64,000 nt of DNA from Paraglaciecola sp. (GTDB lineage Bacteria > Pseudomonadota > Gammaproteobacteria > Enterobacterales > Alteromonadaceae): positions 66,825 to 130,824 of the forward strand of contig NZ_JANQVQ010000019.1 in the NCBI RefSeq assembly GCF_030730205.1, read 5' to 3'. The notes beneath the pieces were generated by a model. That model had not been told where the DNA came from. It made no database searches and worked only from the letters and a program-made list of their open reading frames with translations. Both the position numbers and the translations under genes were made by a program. Shown one piece after another: positions 9,295 through 17,820 of this stretch (its first letter is position 1; each line of letters opens with the position of its first letter).

Positions 9295-9808
9295 TCTCTT
9301 GGTAATAGATGACGATGTGACGTTTATTGAAGTGTTGCAGCGCCGCTTACAACGCACTGAGCAGTTTCAAGTAAGTGTGTATACATCATTAGAGCAAGCC
9401 CTAGCTGCACCAGCACAAGTTGTGCATGGCATACTTTTAGACATGATGTTACTTGAAGGTTCAGGCCTTGACGGCATTGCTCCGCTTAAAGCTAAATTTG
9501 CGCCCAAACATCTGATTATGCTTACTGGCTATGCCAGTATTGCCACTACAGTAGAAGCCATGCGCAGAGGCGCCACCGACTATATTGCCAAACCCGTCGG
9601 ATTGCAGGAATTGATTGAGCGTCTGCAAGAGACACCCTTAGCGCAGACGGGGGCTGAGCCAAAGCCCATGACCAAAGCGCAAGCTGAGTGGGAGCACATT
9701 CAACGGGTATTATTGGCAAACCAAGGAAATGTCACCCTTACTGCCGATGCCTTAGGTATGCATCGGCGCAGTTTACAGCGCAAGTTACAAAAGCACTCGC
9801 CTAAATAA
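9287..9808 (+). CDS. RegA/PrrA-like response regulator
   Basis: A 173-residue regulator: receiver domain with acidic pocket D8-D10, phosphoacceptor D52 in GILLDMMLLEGSG and K in YIAKPV. A linker with the EWEHIQRVL segment follows, then a Fis-type helix-turn-helix (NVTLTADALGMHRRSLQRKL). This short layout without an AAA+ domain is characteristic of RegA/PrrA/ActR. These regulators control respiration, oxidase and redox genes, and their targets carry GCGNC-type repeats such as the one at 5968-5984. It is coupled to the kinase upstream and is convergent with the vanB-like gene, whose stop lies three bases away. Confidence 0.85.
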   Translation: MLNLLVIDDDVTFIEVLQRRLQRTEQFQVSVYTSLEQALAAPAQVVHGILLDMMLLEGSGLDGIAPLKAKFAPKHLIMLTGYASIATTVEAMRRGATDYIAKPVGLQELIERLQETPLAQTGAEPKPMTKAQAEWEHIQRVLLANQGNVTLTADALGMHRRSLQRKLQKHSPK

Positions 9809-9810
9809 TA

Positions 9811-10761
9811 TTACAAATCGAGCACTAAACGCTTTGATTTGGCCCGTGAGCAACAGGGCGTGATTTTATTCATTTTGCTATGCTCATCAGGGGTCATAAA
9901 TACATCTTTGTGCTCTGCTTCACCACTGAGTAAACCGGTAATACATGTTCCACATACGCCTTGTTCACAGGCAACAGGAATGAAAAATCCCCTATCTTCC
10001 AATACTTCAAGCATCGACTCATTGGCGGGGACATTGAACACATCACCTGTACTGTTAATTTCGATTTCAAAGCTGCCGTCGGAACTATGGTCGATTGGCG
10101 CTGCACTGAAATACTCACGATGAATATTCGCCCCTTGCCAGTTTTTACTGATAGCACATTCAATTACGGCATCATTAAATGCATTCGGCCCACAAACATA
10201 CACATGCAGATCGTCTTGTGGCGCAGTAATCACTTGGGCGAGATTTACTCTACCGTTTTGGCTGAAGTGAAAATGACTAAATTTAGCTAAACCTGAATGT
10301 GTGATCCGTTGCAAATAAGCCGTTTGTTCGGGAGTTTTAGTGCAGTAGTGCAAGGTAAAATCTGCGCCAGTTTGAAGCAAATGTTCCGCCATACTCAAAA
10401 TGGGGGTAATACCCACGCCAGCAGCAATCAGTATGGTACGTCTTGCACTGGAGTCTAAAGGAAATAAATTTTTCGGTTCACTGATTTGCAGACTATCGCC
10501 AATAGTTAGATGTTCATGTATGTAAGCAGAACCACCTCGGCCTTGTGGTTCGTTTAAAACGGCTATTTCGTAGCCATTACGATTTGCCTCATTACACAAT
10601 GAATATTGACGCACTAGACCATTAGGCAAATGTACGTCGATATGAGCGCCGGGTGTGGCTTTAGGCAATTCTTGGCCATTAGCAGCACAAAGCAATAAAC
10701 GACAAATGCGGTCGCTGAGGACGGATTTTTCACTTACAGTAACGTGAATCATAAGGGACAT
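9811..10761 (-). CDS. vanB: Vanillate O-demethylase reductase subunit (PDR/VanB family)
   Basis: Electron-transfer partner of the Rieske oxygenase VanA: takes electrons from NADH through FMN and a plant-type 2Fe-2S cluster. Domains in order: flavin-binding barrel with RQYSLC (flavin contact), NAD-binding domain with the AAGVGITPILSMA glycine motif and CGPNAF, and a C-terminal ferredoxin with CEQGVCGTC plus a distal Cys in TPCCSRA. Its 316 residues fit the family. It follows vanA in the same operon after 10 bases. A second ATG nine bases inside (10752) is an alternative start. The assignment to vanillate rests on the VanR-type regulator and VanO operators upstream and the ferulate operon elsewhere in the window. 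Confidence 0.88.
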   Translation of the reverse strand: MSLMIHVTVSEKSVLSDRICRLLLCAANGQELPKATPGAHIDVHLPNGLVRQYSLCNEANRNGYEIAVLNEPQGRGGSAYIHEHLTIGDSLQISEPKNLFPLDSSARRTILIAAGVGITPILSMAEHLLQTGADFTLHYCTKTPEQTAYLQRITHSGLAKFSHFHFSQNGRVNLAQVITAPQDDLHVYVCGPNAFNDAVIECAISKNWQGANIHREYFSAAPIDHSSDGSFEIEINSTGDVFNVPANESMLEVLEDRGFFIPVACEQGVCGTCITGLLSGEAEHKDVFMTPDEHSKMNKITPCCSRAKSKRLVLDL

Positions 10762-10771
10762 TAACCTAAGG

Positions 10772-11830
10772 TTACTTTGCTAAAACAGCAGAGTTTTGTT
10801 CTTGTTTAATCGCACGCTCAATCAAACGGCGAGCCATGACACCACCGGCGTCAATATCGAGTTTAAGCACTTGGCGGTCTGGGTAGAAAAGCAAATTCTG
10901 CTGTTGCTTTTCTAACACCTCTTGATCTTCCGCAAAAATTTTACCCTGACCATCACGAATTGAGTCGGTCAGGCTTTGGTCTTGAGGTTTAAAATTACGC
11001 GCCATGCCCCAAAAATACCAAATGGAAGTGTCAGACTCGGGAGTAATAAAATCAACCACTACACTACTGGCTTTGACTTCAGCCGGAGCGTTGTAGCCAC
11101 CGTGACCAGCATGCGCTACGCCCACTTCAATCATGATATGGCTAGGTAAATCAAATCGACAAACTTGCCAGCGGTCAACTAAAACATCATCTGCTAAGTC
11201 GTTGGCCTTGAGTGCATTTTTCCAAAATGGCGGCGCAAAAACCCCATCCATAAAACGACTTGTCACCACTTGCTTGCCTTCCATTTTGGTCGCAACCGGG
11301 GATTCATCAATTTCTTTTTGCCCGATGCTACTGGCATGGACATAGGTTTCGTGAGTCAGATCCATGAGGTTGTCAACCATTAAGCGGTAATCACAGTTAA
11401 TATGATAGAGCCCGCCGCCATAGGCCCAGTTCTCACTAATAGCCCATTCTAATTCTGGGATAAGCTTATCGTCTGCTAAGGCTTGGTCACCGGGCCATAA
11501 CCACACAAATCCGTAACGCTCGACAGTGGCATACGCTTTAATGCAAGGAAAATTTTCTACTCGTTGATTCGGCATTGAGGCAACTTTGCCGGTATCTTCC
11601 ATGCGTAAACCATGATAACCACATACTAACTGGCCATTCTCGACAAAACCTAAAGATAAAGCTGCCCCTCTGTGGGGGCAAAAATCTTCTAGCGCTTTGA
11701 TTTCATTGTCTTGATTACGAAAAAATACCAGAGGAATATTACAAATTTTACGGGCAAAAGGCTGTGTTTCTATTTCGTCTGGAGTACACGCGACATACCA
11801 CGTATTGAGAGGGAAAGTTTGTTGAGTCAT
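10772..11830 (-). CDS. vanA: Vanillate O-demethylase oxygenase subunit
   Basis: Rieske non-haem iron oxygenase that demethylates vanillate to protocatechuate and formaldehyde in the cytoplasm. The N-terminal Rieske cluster is CPHRGAALSLG followed by CGYHG, and the catalytic iron site is given by DNLMDLTHETYVH, with the two His ligands; the start NTWYVACTPDEI is typical of VanA. The length of 352 residues matches the family. It is the first gene of the vanAB operon, transcribed away from the GntR-type vanR gene. Two VanO-like operators lie just upstream (11851-11862 and 11903-11914), so induction by vanillate through VanR is expected. Confidence 0.9.
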   Translation of the reverse strand: MTQQTFPLNTWYVACTPDEIETQPFARKICNIPLVFFRNQDNEIKALEDFCPHRGAALSLGFVENGQLVCGYHGLRMEDTGKVASMPNQRVENFPCIKAYATVERYGFVWLWPGDQALADDKLIPELEWAISENWAYGGGLYHINCDYRLMVDNLMDLTHETYVHASSIGQKEIDESPVATKMEGKQVVTSRFMDGVFAPPFWKNALKANDLADDVLVDRWQVCRFDLPSHIMIEVGVAHAGHGGYNAPAEVKASSVVVDFITPESDTSIWYFWGMARNFKPQDQSLTDSIRDGQGKIFAEDQEVLEKQQQNLLFYPDRQVLKLDIDAGGVMARRLIERAIKQEQNSAVLAK

Positions 11831-11850
11831 GGTTTTTACAAATAATTAAC

Positions 11851-11862
11851 TTTGGATCCAAT
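11851..11862. promoter_or_regulatory. VanO-like operator 1 (vanA-proximal)
   Basis: TTTGGATCCAAT, one base off the palindrome ATTGGATCCAAT known as the VanR operator of Caulobacter. It lies 20 bases before the vanA start, a position suited to blocking transcription or RNA polymerase escape. Confidence 0.75.
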
Positions 11863-11902
11863 AATACGATTAAATAAGTAAAGATCAAGTTAAAATGCAT
11901 AA

Positions 11903-11914
11903 ATTGGATCCAAT
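11903..11914. promoter_or_regulatory. VanO-like operator 2
   Basis: A perfect ATTGGATCCAAT palindrome, identical to the VanR operator of Caulobacter, in the divergent vanA/vanR region, 41 bases from operator 1 start to start. Confidence 0.8.
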
Positions 11915-11997
11915 AACTTACAGGTGACGAATGCCAATCCTTGATTCACTGAGTTGTGAGCGCTAATTTAACCAGAGCGCTACTGCTGCTTTTTACA

Positions 11998-12009
11998 ATT
12001 GGATCCAAT
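11998..12009. promoter_or_regulatory. VanO-like operator 3 (vanR side)
   Basis: A second perfect ATTGGATCCAAT, 60 bases before the regulator start codon, suggesting that VanR also represses its own gene. The distance from operator 2 is 95 bases, about nine helical turns, which would allow looping. Confidence 0.8.
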
Positions 12010-12069
12010 ACACTGTATACACGAGATTAGACAAAGAATTGTGTATTCATTAAATTAGGGGGCGAAAGT

Positions 12070-12789
12070 ATGGTTCGCGATGGGCAATCGGTTGTTCGAA
12101 TACTGCGTGACAAAATTATTTCAGGTGAGTTTAGTGCCGGTGAACGTTTAGCAGAAATACCTACCGCCGACCGATTAGGCATTTCACGTACACCAGTTCG
12201 GATTGCTTTTCGTGCATTGGCACAAGAAGGTTTACTTGAAAAACTGCCTCGCCGAGGTTATCAAGTCAGAAATCTTAGTGCTGTGCAAATAGGCGACTCT
12301 ATCGAGGTACGTGGAGTACTTGAAGGCTTAGCAGCAAGACAGGCCGCAGAAAAAAGCCTCGATCAACGCTGTCGGGAAGCAATGCAGACTTGCTTAGCTG
12401 CTGGCGACCTCCTGTTTGAAAATGGCGCATTAGTAGAAGACGATATTGAAAAATACCACAACATGAATATGCGTTTTCATGACTTAATCATTACCGCTAG
12501 TGGCAACGATGCGGTGAAAGCGGCGCTGGCCTTAAGCGAACATTTGCCCTTTGCTTCGGTGAGTGCGTTAGCGTTTAACCCTCAGCAATTAGACAGAGAA
12601 TATCGCCGTTTACACTATGCGCATATGCAACACCACGCGATTTACCATGCCTTGATTAATGGTCAAGGTGCACGAGCCGAAGCCTTAATGAAAGAACACG
12701 CCCATGCCACGTTGGCCTATTCAGATTTATTTGATAAAAACACGAGTAATACGGTATTGCAAAAAGCCGAGCGTACTGCCCTTGAATGA
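12070..12789 (+). CDS. vanR: GntR/FCD family repressor of vanAB
   Basis: A 239-residue cytoplasmic repressor. The N-terminal winged helix-turn-helix contains GERLAEIPTADRLGISRTPVR and the following RALAQEGLLEK wing. The C-terminal FCD ligand domain has the metal-binding set: D/H in RFHDLI, H in the HMQHHAIYHAL helix and H in KEHAHATL. FCD regulators bind carboxylic acids; here vanillate is the expected ligand because the gene is divergent from vanAB and the gap holds three copies of the VanO palindrome. The start follows a GGGGGCGAAAG ribosome-binding stretch. Confidence 0.85.
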   Translation: MVRDGQSVVRILRDKIISGEFSAGERLAEIPTADRLGISRTPVRIAFRALAQEGLLEKLPRRGYQVRNLSAVQIGDSIEVRGVLEGLAARQAAEKSLDQRCREAMQTCLAAGDLLFENGALVEDDIEKYHNMNMRFHDLIITASGNDAVKAALALSEHLPFASVSALAFNPQQLDREYRRLHYAHMQHHAIYHALINGQGARAEALMKEHAHATLAYSDLFDKNTSNTVLQKAERTALE

Positions 12790-13337
12790 GTGTGATCGTT
12801 TTAAGCTCTGAGCATTGCCAATCATCATGAGCTGACCTTGTAGAAAATAATCCTGTTGTAAATTGACTCCCTTAGGATTGACCCTGAGAGCTTACGTTTT
12901 GCTGTTAAATTGCGAAATAGCGCGCGTTTATGTTGTTGAGACGAGGTAAGGGAGCCGTGATTTTGTCTTGTTGGATGGCCAGTCTATCTGTATTGGACTT
13001 TCGTGTACCTTCTACTTAATGTGAATAGCACTAATTGCCGAACGCTTTCATCAAATTCAATCATCATTAAATGCCCTATTTATTAAACTGATAATCTTGT
13101 TTGCGTGGGTAATCAGGCAATTAAAGAGCCTTGTTTTATTTGTCTTAGCTTCTAAGCTCTGTTGAAAAGATAAACAGCATCAAGTTTAGGCAGCTAATAC
13201 GTCTAAAAAAAGCAAAACCTAACGATTGCAGTTTAATAAGCTGAAAAGGACTGAGTTATGCAGTAGGGTGTTTTATTGATGAAACGCGTTGCGTTAAAAA
13301 TAGGCGATGGTTATTTAATAGATAGGAGAATACGTAA
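12790..13337. other. Intergenic region, nothing recognised
   Basis: About 550 AT-rich bases between vanR and the DUF1428 gene. No open frame, repeat or clear terminator stands out. A purine-rich GATAGGAGAA ribosome-binding site precedes the next ATG. Confidence 0.5.
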
Positions 13338-13691
13338 ATGTCATATGTAGATGGTTTTGTCGCTGCGGTACCTGATGTAAACAAAGATACGTTTATTGAG
13401 CATGCAAAGATAATGGCCCGTGTTTTAAAAGACAATGGGGCTTTGCAAGTGGTTGATACGTGGGGAGACGAGATACCTGAGGGTGAAATTACCTCATTTC
13501 CATTCGCGGTGAAAAAAAAGGAGGGCGAAACCGTCGCATTTTCTTGGATAATCTGGCCATCTAAGGCCATCCGTGATGCAGGTTGGCAGGCTTCTATGCA
13601 AGACCCTCGAATGGATCCAGAAACCAATCCAATGCCTTTCGATGGTAAACGGTTAATCTACGGTGGTTTTACTATTGTTTCTGAAATTTAA
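13338..13691 (+). CDS. DUF1428 (YbaA-like) protein
   Basis: A small cytoplasmic protein of 117 residues belonging to the DUF1428 family, recognised by the opening MSYVDGFVAAVP, the conserved VVDTWGDEIPEGEITSFPFA block, the W-x-IWPSKA-x-RDAG segment and the ending MPFDGKRLIYGGF. The fold is a dimeric alpha/beta barrel (ferredoxin-like). Its biochemical role is unknown. It is monocistronic, has a GGAG ribosome-binding site, and is followed by a stem-loop at 13742-13759. Confidence 0.85.
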   Translation: MSYVDGFVAAVPDVNKDTFIEHAKIMARVLKDNGALQVVDTWGDEIPEGEITSFPFAVKKKEGETVAFSWIIWPSKAIRDAGWQASMQDPRMDPETNPMPFDGKRLIYGGFTIVSEI

Positions 13692-13741
13692 CCGACCGGT
13701 ATAGCGTGATCCTGAATAACGTTATTGAGCATTTAGTGATA

Positions 13742-13759
13742 GCGCTTTTTGAAAAGCGC
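13742..13759. terminator. Stem-loop after the DUF1428 gene
   Basis: GCGCTTTT-TG-AAAAGCGC forms a perfect 8-bp stem 50 bases after the stop codon. There is no long T-run, so it may act as a weak terminator or an RNA 3' end stabiliser. Confidence 0.4.
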
Positions 13760-13989
13760 ACTCTCACTGTTTGTGTCATTGCTATTGATATAGCCTAGGT
13801 TGAAGCGGCAAGAGGGAGTCTAGGAGCAAATATCACGGCTTATCATTACCGCTTGTAACAATATAGCCTTTTATTTACTCAACTTTTGCCGCTTTACGCT
13901 GTTTTTTCATCTGAAGTTTTGGATTGTCTGTATGTCACGATAAGATAGTCGGCTGTTTACTCTATCCAAACTAAAAGGATAACCTTACT

Positions 13990-15741
13990 TTGAATATTTT
14001 GTTAAAGGCTGGTTTGCTGATCATCACCGGATTGGTAAACGCTGTTTATGCCACTGCATCCCCAGCAAATTTAAACCCTAAGATGTCAACCCAGATTATC
14101 GCCAATACAAGGTTACAAACTAGCGATACATTTGATGACTTTTTAACTCAGGTATTGACATTACACACCATAAATCAGCATGAGAGCTTAGGTCTTGCAA
14201 TAAATAAATATCGCGCAAAAGAGACGTTAAACGAAGGCCAATTACATCAGCTGCAGCGTTTATTGGGTTTGTATACGCGGATTAAACACGGTCAGGACGC
14301 AATTGAAACGTTGGCTCAATTGGTTGCCATTCCAACGTTTAGAGTTGAGGGGGTAGCGCAGCACGACAATCCGCAGTTTTATCTTATGGCGGATGCCATT
14401 GCCGCTATTGCCAAAAAGTTTAACTTGGCTTTTCGCAATATCGACAACCGCGTATTTGAAGTTTCGCTGAAGGGGAGTTCTGATGAAGTGGTTGGTATTC
14501 ATGCTCATGCTGATGTTGTGCCTGTGACCCCTTCGTTGTGGGTCCTTGAAGACGGTACTCAACTCGATCCTTTTAAGTTGACCTTAATCGGCGACCGCAT
14601 GTATGGTCGGGGCGCAGAAGACGATAAAAATGGCATTGTTGTAACCATGTATGCCATGAAAGTGATCCAAGAAGAAAATATTCCTTTGTTGCGTCACTTT
14701 CACTTATTGATCGATACCACCGAAGAAACCTCTTCAGACGCGATACCTTATTATTTTGCCCGCAATCCTACCCCCAACTATAACTTAGCATTAGACGGCG
14801 GTTATCCAGTGGTTATTGCAGAAAAAGGCTCTGGTGGCGTGATGGCAACATTCCCAGTTAGAGCGGGACAAGCGAACAGTAAAGCCAGTGCTGAGATTGT
14901 GGCAATTACGGGGGGACTTGCCATGAATCAAATTCCTGGAGCCAGTGTTGCTCAAATCAATAGCGCTGATGCTGCTAGCTTAATGACGCAATTACACAAG
15001 CTTGCAAGTCAATTTATACAAGCCAATGGCGGTAATTTTACGATTACCGCATCTAAGGCTTCTTATGGTGTTGAGTTAACAGTAAAAGGTATCTCTGCCC
15101 ATTCCTCTGAACCCGAATCCGGGGTTAATCCAGTTTCAAGAATGTTAGCGTTCATCGCATTTGCACAGCAGCAAACCCCTATGTTTAGCTCGAACCATAT
15201 TACCGACGCAGCCAGTTACGTGGCAGCCAATTGGGGCATAAGTTATCTAGGGCAGAACCTGGGGATAGGTTTTGCTGATGACTTTATGGGCCCCTTAACC
15301 CATTCAGTAACTTTAATAAACCTCAATGAAACGAGTTTGCAAGTGGGCGTGAACTTACGCGTGCCAGTGGGCCGAGAAGTCGACGACATCAAGCAGGATA
15401 TCCTAGCAAAGCTGGCATTGTGGAAACAAAAGTCGGGTATTAATGTTGAACTCAGTGCCGGCATCCGTGCACCCATGTACCGTAATCCCGAAGGGTATTG
15501 GGTCAATGCGTTGTTGGATGTGGCTACTGAGAATTTAGCGATGCCACGGGTTTTTGGTTCATCAAATGGCGGCACGTCAGTGCATAATTTGCCCAATGGC
15601 GTACAGTTTGGCTTGGCAATGCCGAATGAAAAATACACCGGCCACAATGCCAACGAATTTAAACGGGTTGAACAGTTTCTACTGGACTTACAAATTATTA
15701 CTGAAATGATTGCCCGGGTGGGACAAATTCCTCAGCTTTAA
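13990..15741 (+). CDS. Exported M20 family dipeptidase
   Basis: A zinc dipeptidase of 583 residues, periplasmic by its signal peptide (hydrophobic residues 4-20, then ATA-SP). The start is a TTG at 13990, chosen because AAGGAT lies about ten bases before it and no ATG precedes the signal. Metal and catalytic residues of the M20 family are present: H171-A-H173-A-D175, the D211/D212 pair in GRGAEDDKNG, the E245-E246 pair in DTTEETSSD and a distal H in YTGHNANEF. A dimerisation insert lies between. The PepV/carnosinase-like subgroup cleaves dipeptides. A strong terminator follows. Confidence 0.85.
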   Translation: MNILLKAGLLIITGLVNAVYATASPANLNPKMSTQIIANTRLQTSDTFDDFLTQVLTLHTINQHESLGLAINKYRAKETLNEGQLHQLQRLLGLYTRIKHGQDAIETLAQLVAIPTFRVEGVAQHDNPQFYLMADAIAAIAKKFNLAFRNIDNRVFEVSLKGSSDEVVGIHAHADVVPVTPSLWVLEDGTQLDPFKLTLIGDRMYGRGAEDDKNGIVVTMYAMKVIQEENIPLLRHFHLLIDTTEETSSDAIPYYFARNPTPNYNLALDGGYPVVIAEKGSGGVMATFPVRAGQANSKASAEIVAITGGLAMNQIPGASVAQINSADAASLMTQLHKLASQFIQANGGNFTITASKASYGVELTVKGISAHSSEPESGVNPVSRMLAFIAFAQQQTPMFSSNHITDAASYVAANWGISYLGQNLGIGFADDFMGPLTHSVTLINLNETSLQVGVNLRVPVGREVDDIKQDILAKLALWKQKSGINVELSAGIRAPMYRNPEGYWVNALLDVATENLAMPRVFGSSNGGTSVHNLPNGVQFGLAMPNEKYTGHNANEFKRVEQFLLDLQIITEMIARVGQIPQL

Positions 15742-15758
15742 AGGACATTGAAACAATT

Positions 15759-15793
15759 AAAAGCTCGTTGTTATACGAGCTTTTAAGTTTTTG
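15759..15793 (+). terminator. Rho-independent terminator of the M20 dipeptidase gene
   Basis: AAAAGCTCG, an 8-base loop, then CGAGCTTTT followed by a T-rich tail, 17 bases after the stop. The remaining 300 bases up to 16096 hold nothing I can recognise. Confidence 0.8.
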
Positions 15794-16096
15794 CACTGAT
15801 CAAGCATCAAGAACAGGTGGCAAGGCATGAGAAAATCAGCCGTTTTATCTCGCCAGCAAAAAGAAGAGAAAGCCCAAGCTATGTTAAGGTCCTCATCCCG
15901 ATTTGCTCTGACACAAGACCATGCGGGTTTTAAGCGTGAGAAGGGCATCTCATCAGTTATTTCAGCGTTTGTGTTATAAGTCATTAGTCTTAAAACTAGA
16001 ATTGTGTGCCCCATATGCTTCTATGCCCATAGACCTAAATATGCTTCTGAGGCTTAAGTTAAAAAGAGTGTTTTATTTTAATGACGGGCTCGGGCC

Positions 16097-16708
16097 TCAG
16101 TCTTTTGTATTACGCATAGTTTTCATTACCGCTTCAATGCCTTCTTTTCTTAATATGGGTTCGAACTGACTTTGTAAACTAGACAACATACTGATGCCTT
16201 CTGCTACCACATCATACACACGCCATTGTTCGGTTTTCGTATCTTTTCTCACCACAAAAGCCAAGTTAATACTATTGCTACCCTGATTGATATTAAGGCG
16301 TACGGTGGTTTGTTTTTGATTGTTAAATTCTCGGGCTGGCTCAAATTCAACCGCTTGGTCTTGGTAATAATGAAGGGCATTGGCGAAAACAGAGGCAGAG
16401 TAGGTCTTAAAGACTTCAGTATATTGGTTAATTTTTTCGAGAGGATACTGACGATAGTATTTGCCTAAAATTTTAAGCGCAGCAAAGCGATAGTCTAGAT
16501 AAGGGATAAGTTCTTGCTCAACCACTTTATTGATAAGCAAGGGGTCTTGCTTAATTTGCTCGCGCTCACTTGTTAAACGTGAAAAAGTATTGCGGGCCAC
16601 TTGTTCTACCATGGAGTAGGGGTTGCTTGAATCGACTTCAGCGGCCAAGCCCCATGCCGAATTAAATAGCAAAAAAATACTGATTAAGGTGATGATTATT
16701 CTATACAT
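16097..16708 (-). CDS. mlaC: MlaC-like periplasmic phospholipid carrier
   Basis: A periplasmic lipid-shuttle protein of the MlaC/Ttg2D family (203 residues, signal peptide ending near GLAAEVD). Family features visible: the PYSMVEQVARNTFSRL helix, DYRFAALKILGKYYR, and the C-terminal WRVYDVVAEGISMLSSLQSQFEPILRKEG block. MlaC carries phospholipids between the outer-membrane MlaA complex and the inner-membrane MlaFEDB complex. The inner-membrane genes are not present here, so this is a satellite copy paired with mlaA. Upstream it carries a CAGTAAG direct repeat at 16780-16797 and an inverted repeat at 16727-16744. Confidence 0.88.
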   Translation of the reverse strand: MYRIIITLISIFLLFNSAWGLAAEVDSSNPYSMVEQVARNTFSRLTSEREQIKQDPLLINKVVEQELIPYLDYRFAALKILGKYYRQYPLEKINQYTEVFKTYSASVFANALHYYQDQAVEFEPAREFNNQKQTTVRLNINQGSNSINLAFVVRKDTKTEQWRVYDVVAEGISMLSSLQSQFEPILRKEGIEAVMKTMRNTKD

Positions 16709-16726
16709 GTTGATTTCTCTTTTTTA

Positions 16727-16744
16727 AGTGAACATAGGTTCACT
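16727..16744. promoter_or_regulatory. Inverted repeat in the mlaC leader
   Basis: AGTGAAC-ATAG-GTTCACT, 7-bp perfect arms, 19 bases before the mlaC start. Its left half lies in a block (TTAAGTGAACATAGG, 16724-16738) that recurs in the mlaA leader with one change. Confidence 0.5.
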
Positions 16745-16779
16745 GCCTCTTGATAATATAAGCACTTTACCGCTTTATA

Positions 16780-16797
16780 TTTACTGACAACTTACTG
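16780..16797 (-). promoter_or_regulatory. OmpR-family direct repeat before mlaC
   Basis: Read on the minus strand: CAGTAAG-TTGT-CAGTAAA, two half-sites with an 11-bp period, the geometry bound by OmpR/PhoB-type dimers. Related repeats occur before mlaA and mipA, and an OmpR-type regulator is encoded at 18717-19385. Confidence 0.55.
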
Positions 16798-16853
16798 GTC
16801 CTGTGTTTAGCAAAATAGGCTTTTTTAGGTCAAGTGAGTGTCTTTAGAGCGTG

Positions 16854-17609
16854 TTAAAGGTTGTTTAAATACGCGTCGATCTCTTCATCTTGCTGCTGTT
16901 CTTCTGCACTTTTTTCAATTTTTCCGTCCTTTACCTTAAACTCTAGATTTTGAAAGTAAGCATTTTTAACAAAGCTATAGGGATCGGCTGAGGCATGTAA
17001 TTGTTGTTCTTGCTGAATCACAGATCCGCGGGCATCAAGGGCTTTTATGCTCATACGGAAAATAGAAAAGTAAATATTAAGAGCGTCTAAGGGGCCATAA
17101 AAATTATCAACATAATCACCCACGCCGCTTCTAACATCACTCGGGCCTAAAGCGGGTAGCATAAGGTATGGACCAGTTTCTAGACCCCAACTACCCAATA
17201 CTTCGCCAAACGCTTCCTCTTTACGTTCGAGTCCTATTTCGCTGGCCACATCGATCACACCTAATAAACCCACTGTGGAATTCAAGACAAAGCGGCCCAG
17301 ACTACTGACACTATCAGCAACCTTGCCTTGTAATAAGTTGTTGATTGAATTGCTAGGCTCTTCTAGGTTTTCTGCCATATTCAACAGACCAGTTCGTGCT
17401 GCTTGCGGCATGTATTCGACATAGGCAACGGCACTCGGACGCAAAACGAAGGCGTCTAGCACCTCATAGTTGAAATCCCAAATTGAACGATTAACTGTTT
17501 CCAGTGGATCTGAGTATTGAATACTTTCCTGATCAATAGCCTTGTTGGAGACACAGCCGGTTAATATCAGTAGGCTCAGGTGCATCATTAAAAAGAGACT
17601 TTTTTTCAT
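16854..17609 (-). CDS. mlaA: MlaA (VacJ) family outer-membrane lipoprotein
   Basis: Outer-membrane component of the Mla lipid-asymmetry system, which withdraws phospholipids from the outer leaflet. The 251-residue product has a lipoprotein signal with lipobox LTGC, then the family blocks DPLETVNRSIWDFNY, the N-x-LEEPSN-x-INNLLQGK motif, and the GLETGPYLMLPALGPSDVR segment that ends with VDNFYGPL. It is 145 bases upstream of mlaC in the same direction, but each gene has its own promoter-like repeats, so they may be transcribed both together and separately. Divergent from mipA. Confidence 0.9.
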   Translation of the reverse strand: MKKSLFLMMHLSLLILTGCVSNKAIDQESIQYSDPLETVNRSIWDFNYEVLDAFVLRPSAVAYVEYMPQAARTGLLNMAENLEEPSNSINNLLQGKVADSVSSLGRFVLNSTVGLLGVIDVASEIGLERKEEAFGEVLGSWGLETGPYLMLPALGPSDVRSGVGDYVDNFYGPLDALNIYFSIFRMSIKALDARGSVIQQEQQLHASADPYSFVKNAYFQNLEFKVKDGKIEKSAEEQQQDEEIDAYLNNL

Positions 17610-17633
17610 TAGGTTACCTTTTGGGGTTTAGAC

Positions 17634-17648
17634 TTAAGTGAACATTGG
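17634..17648. promoter_or_regulatory. mlaA leader element shared with mlaC
   Basis: TTAAGTGAACATTGG, 25 bases before the mlaA start, matches 14 of 15 bases of the mlaC leader block at 16724-16738. It lacks the mirrored right half present at mlaC. It could be a second operator, or a core promoter or RNA element. Confidence 0.4.
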
Positions 17649-17680
17649 GGGCACGGTGGCAAAACGTTACACCAGCTAAT

Positions 17681-17698
17681 CTTTCTTAAAACTTACTG
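17681..17698 (-). promoter_or_regulatory. OmpR-family direct repeat before mlaA
   Basis: On the minus strand: CAGTAAG-TTTT-AAGAAAG. The first half-site equals that at mlaC; the second, 11 bases on, matches at five of seven positions. Confidence 0.45.
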
Positions 17699-17820
17699 GA
17701 AATAGGTTTTACGAGCCGGTTATTTTGAGCACTTTTAGAAGCACCATCGCTAAACACTGGCTGTGGGCTCAAATGCGTTTATGAGAAAGTATATAAACAG
17801 AGGGATAAGAAATATTTATC

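Noticed and set aside
13612-13618. Further GGATCC-centred sites as VanR operators (also near 29188 and 32065)
   Set aside because: They lack the ATT/AAT flanks of the palindrome, or lie inside genes.
13256-13627. 123-codon frame on the minus strand over the DUF1428 gene
   Set aside because: It is the antisense shadow of a clearly recognised gene.
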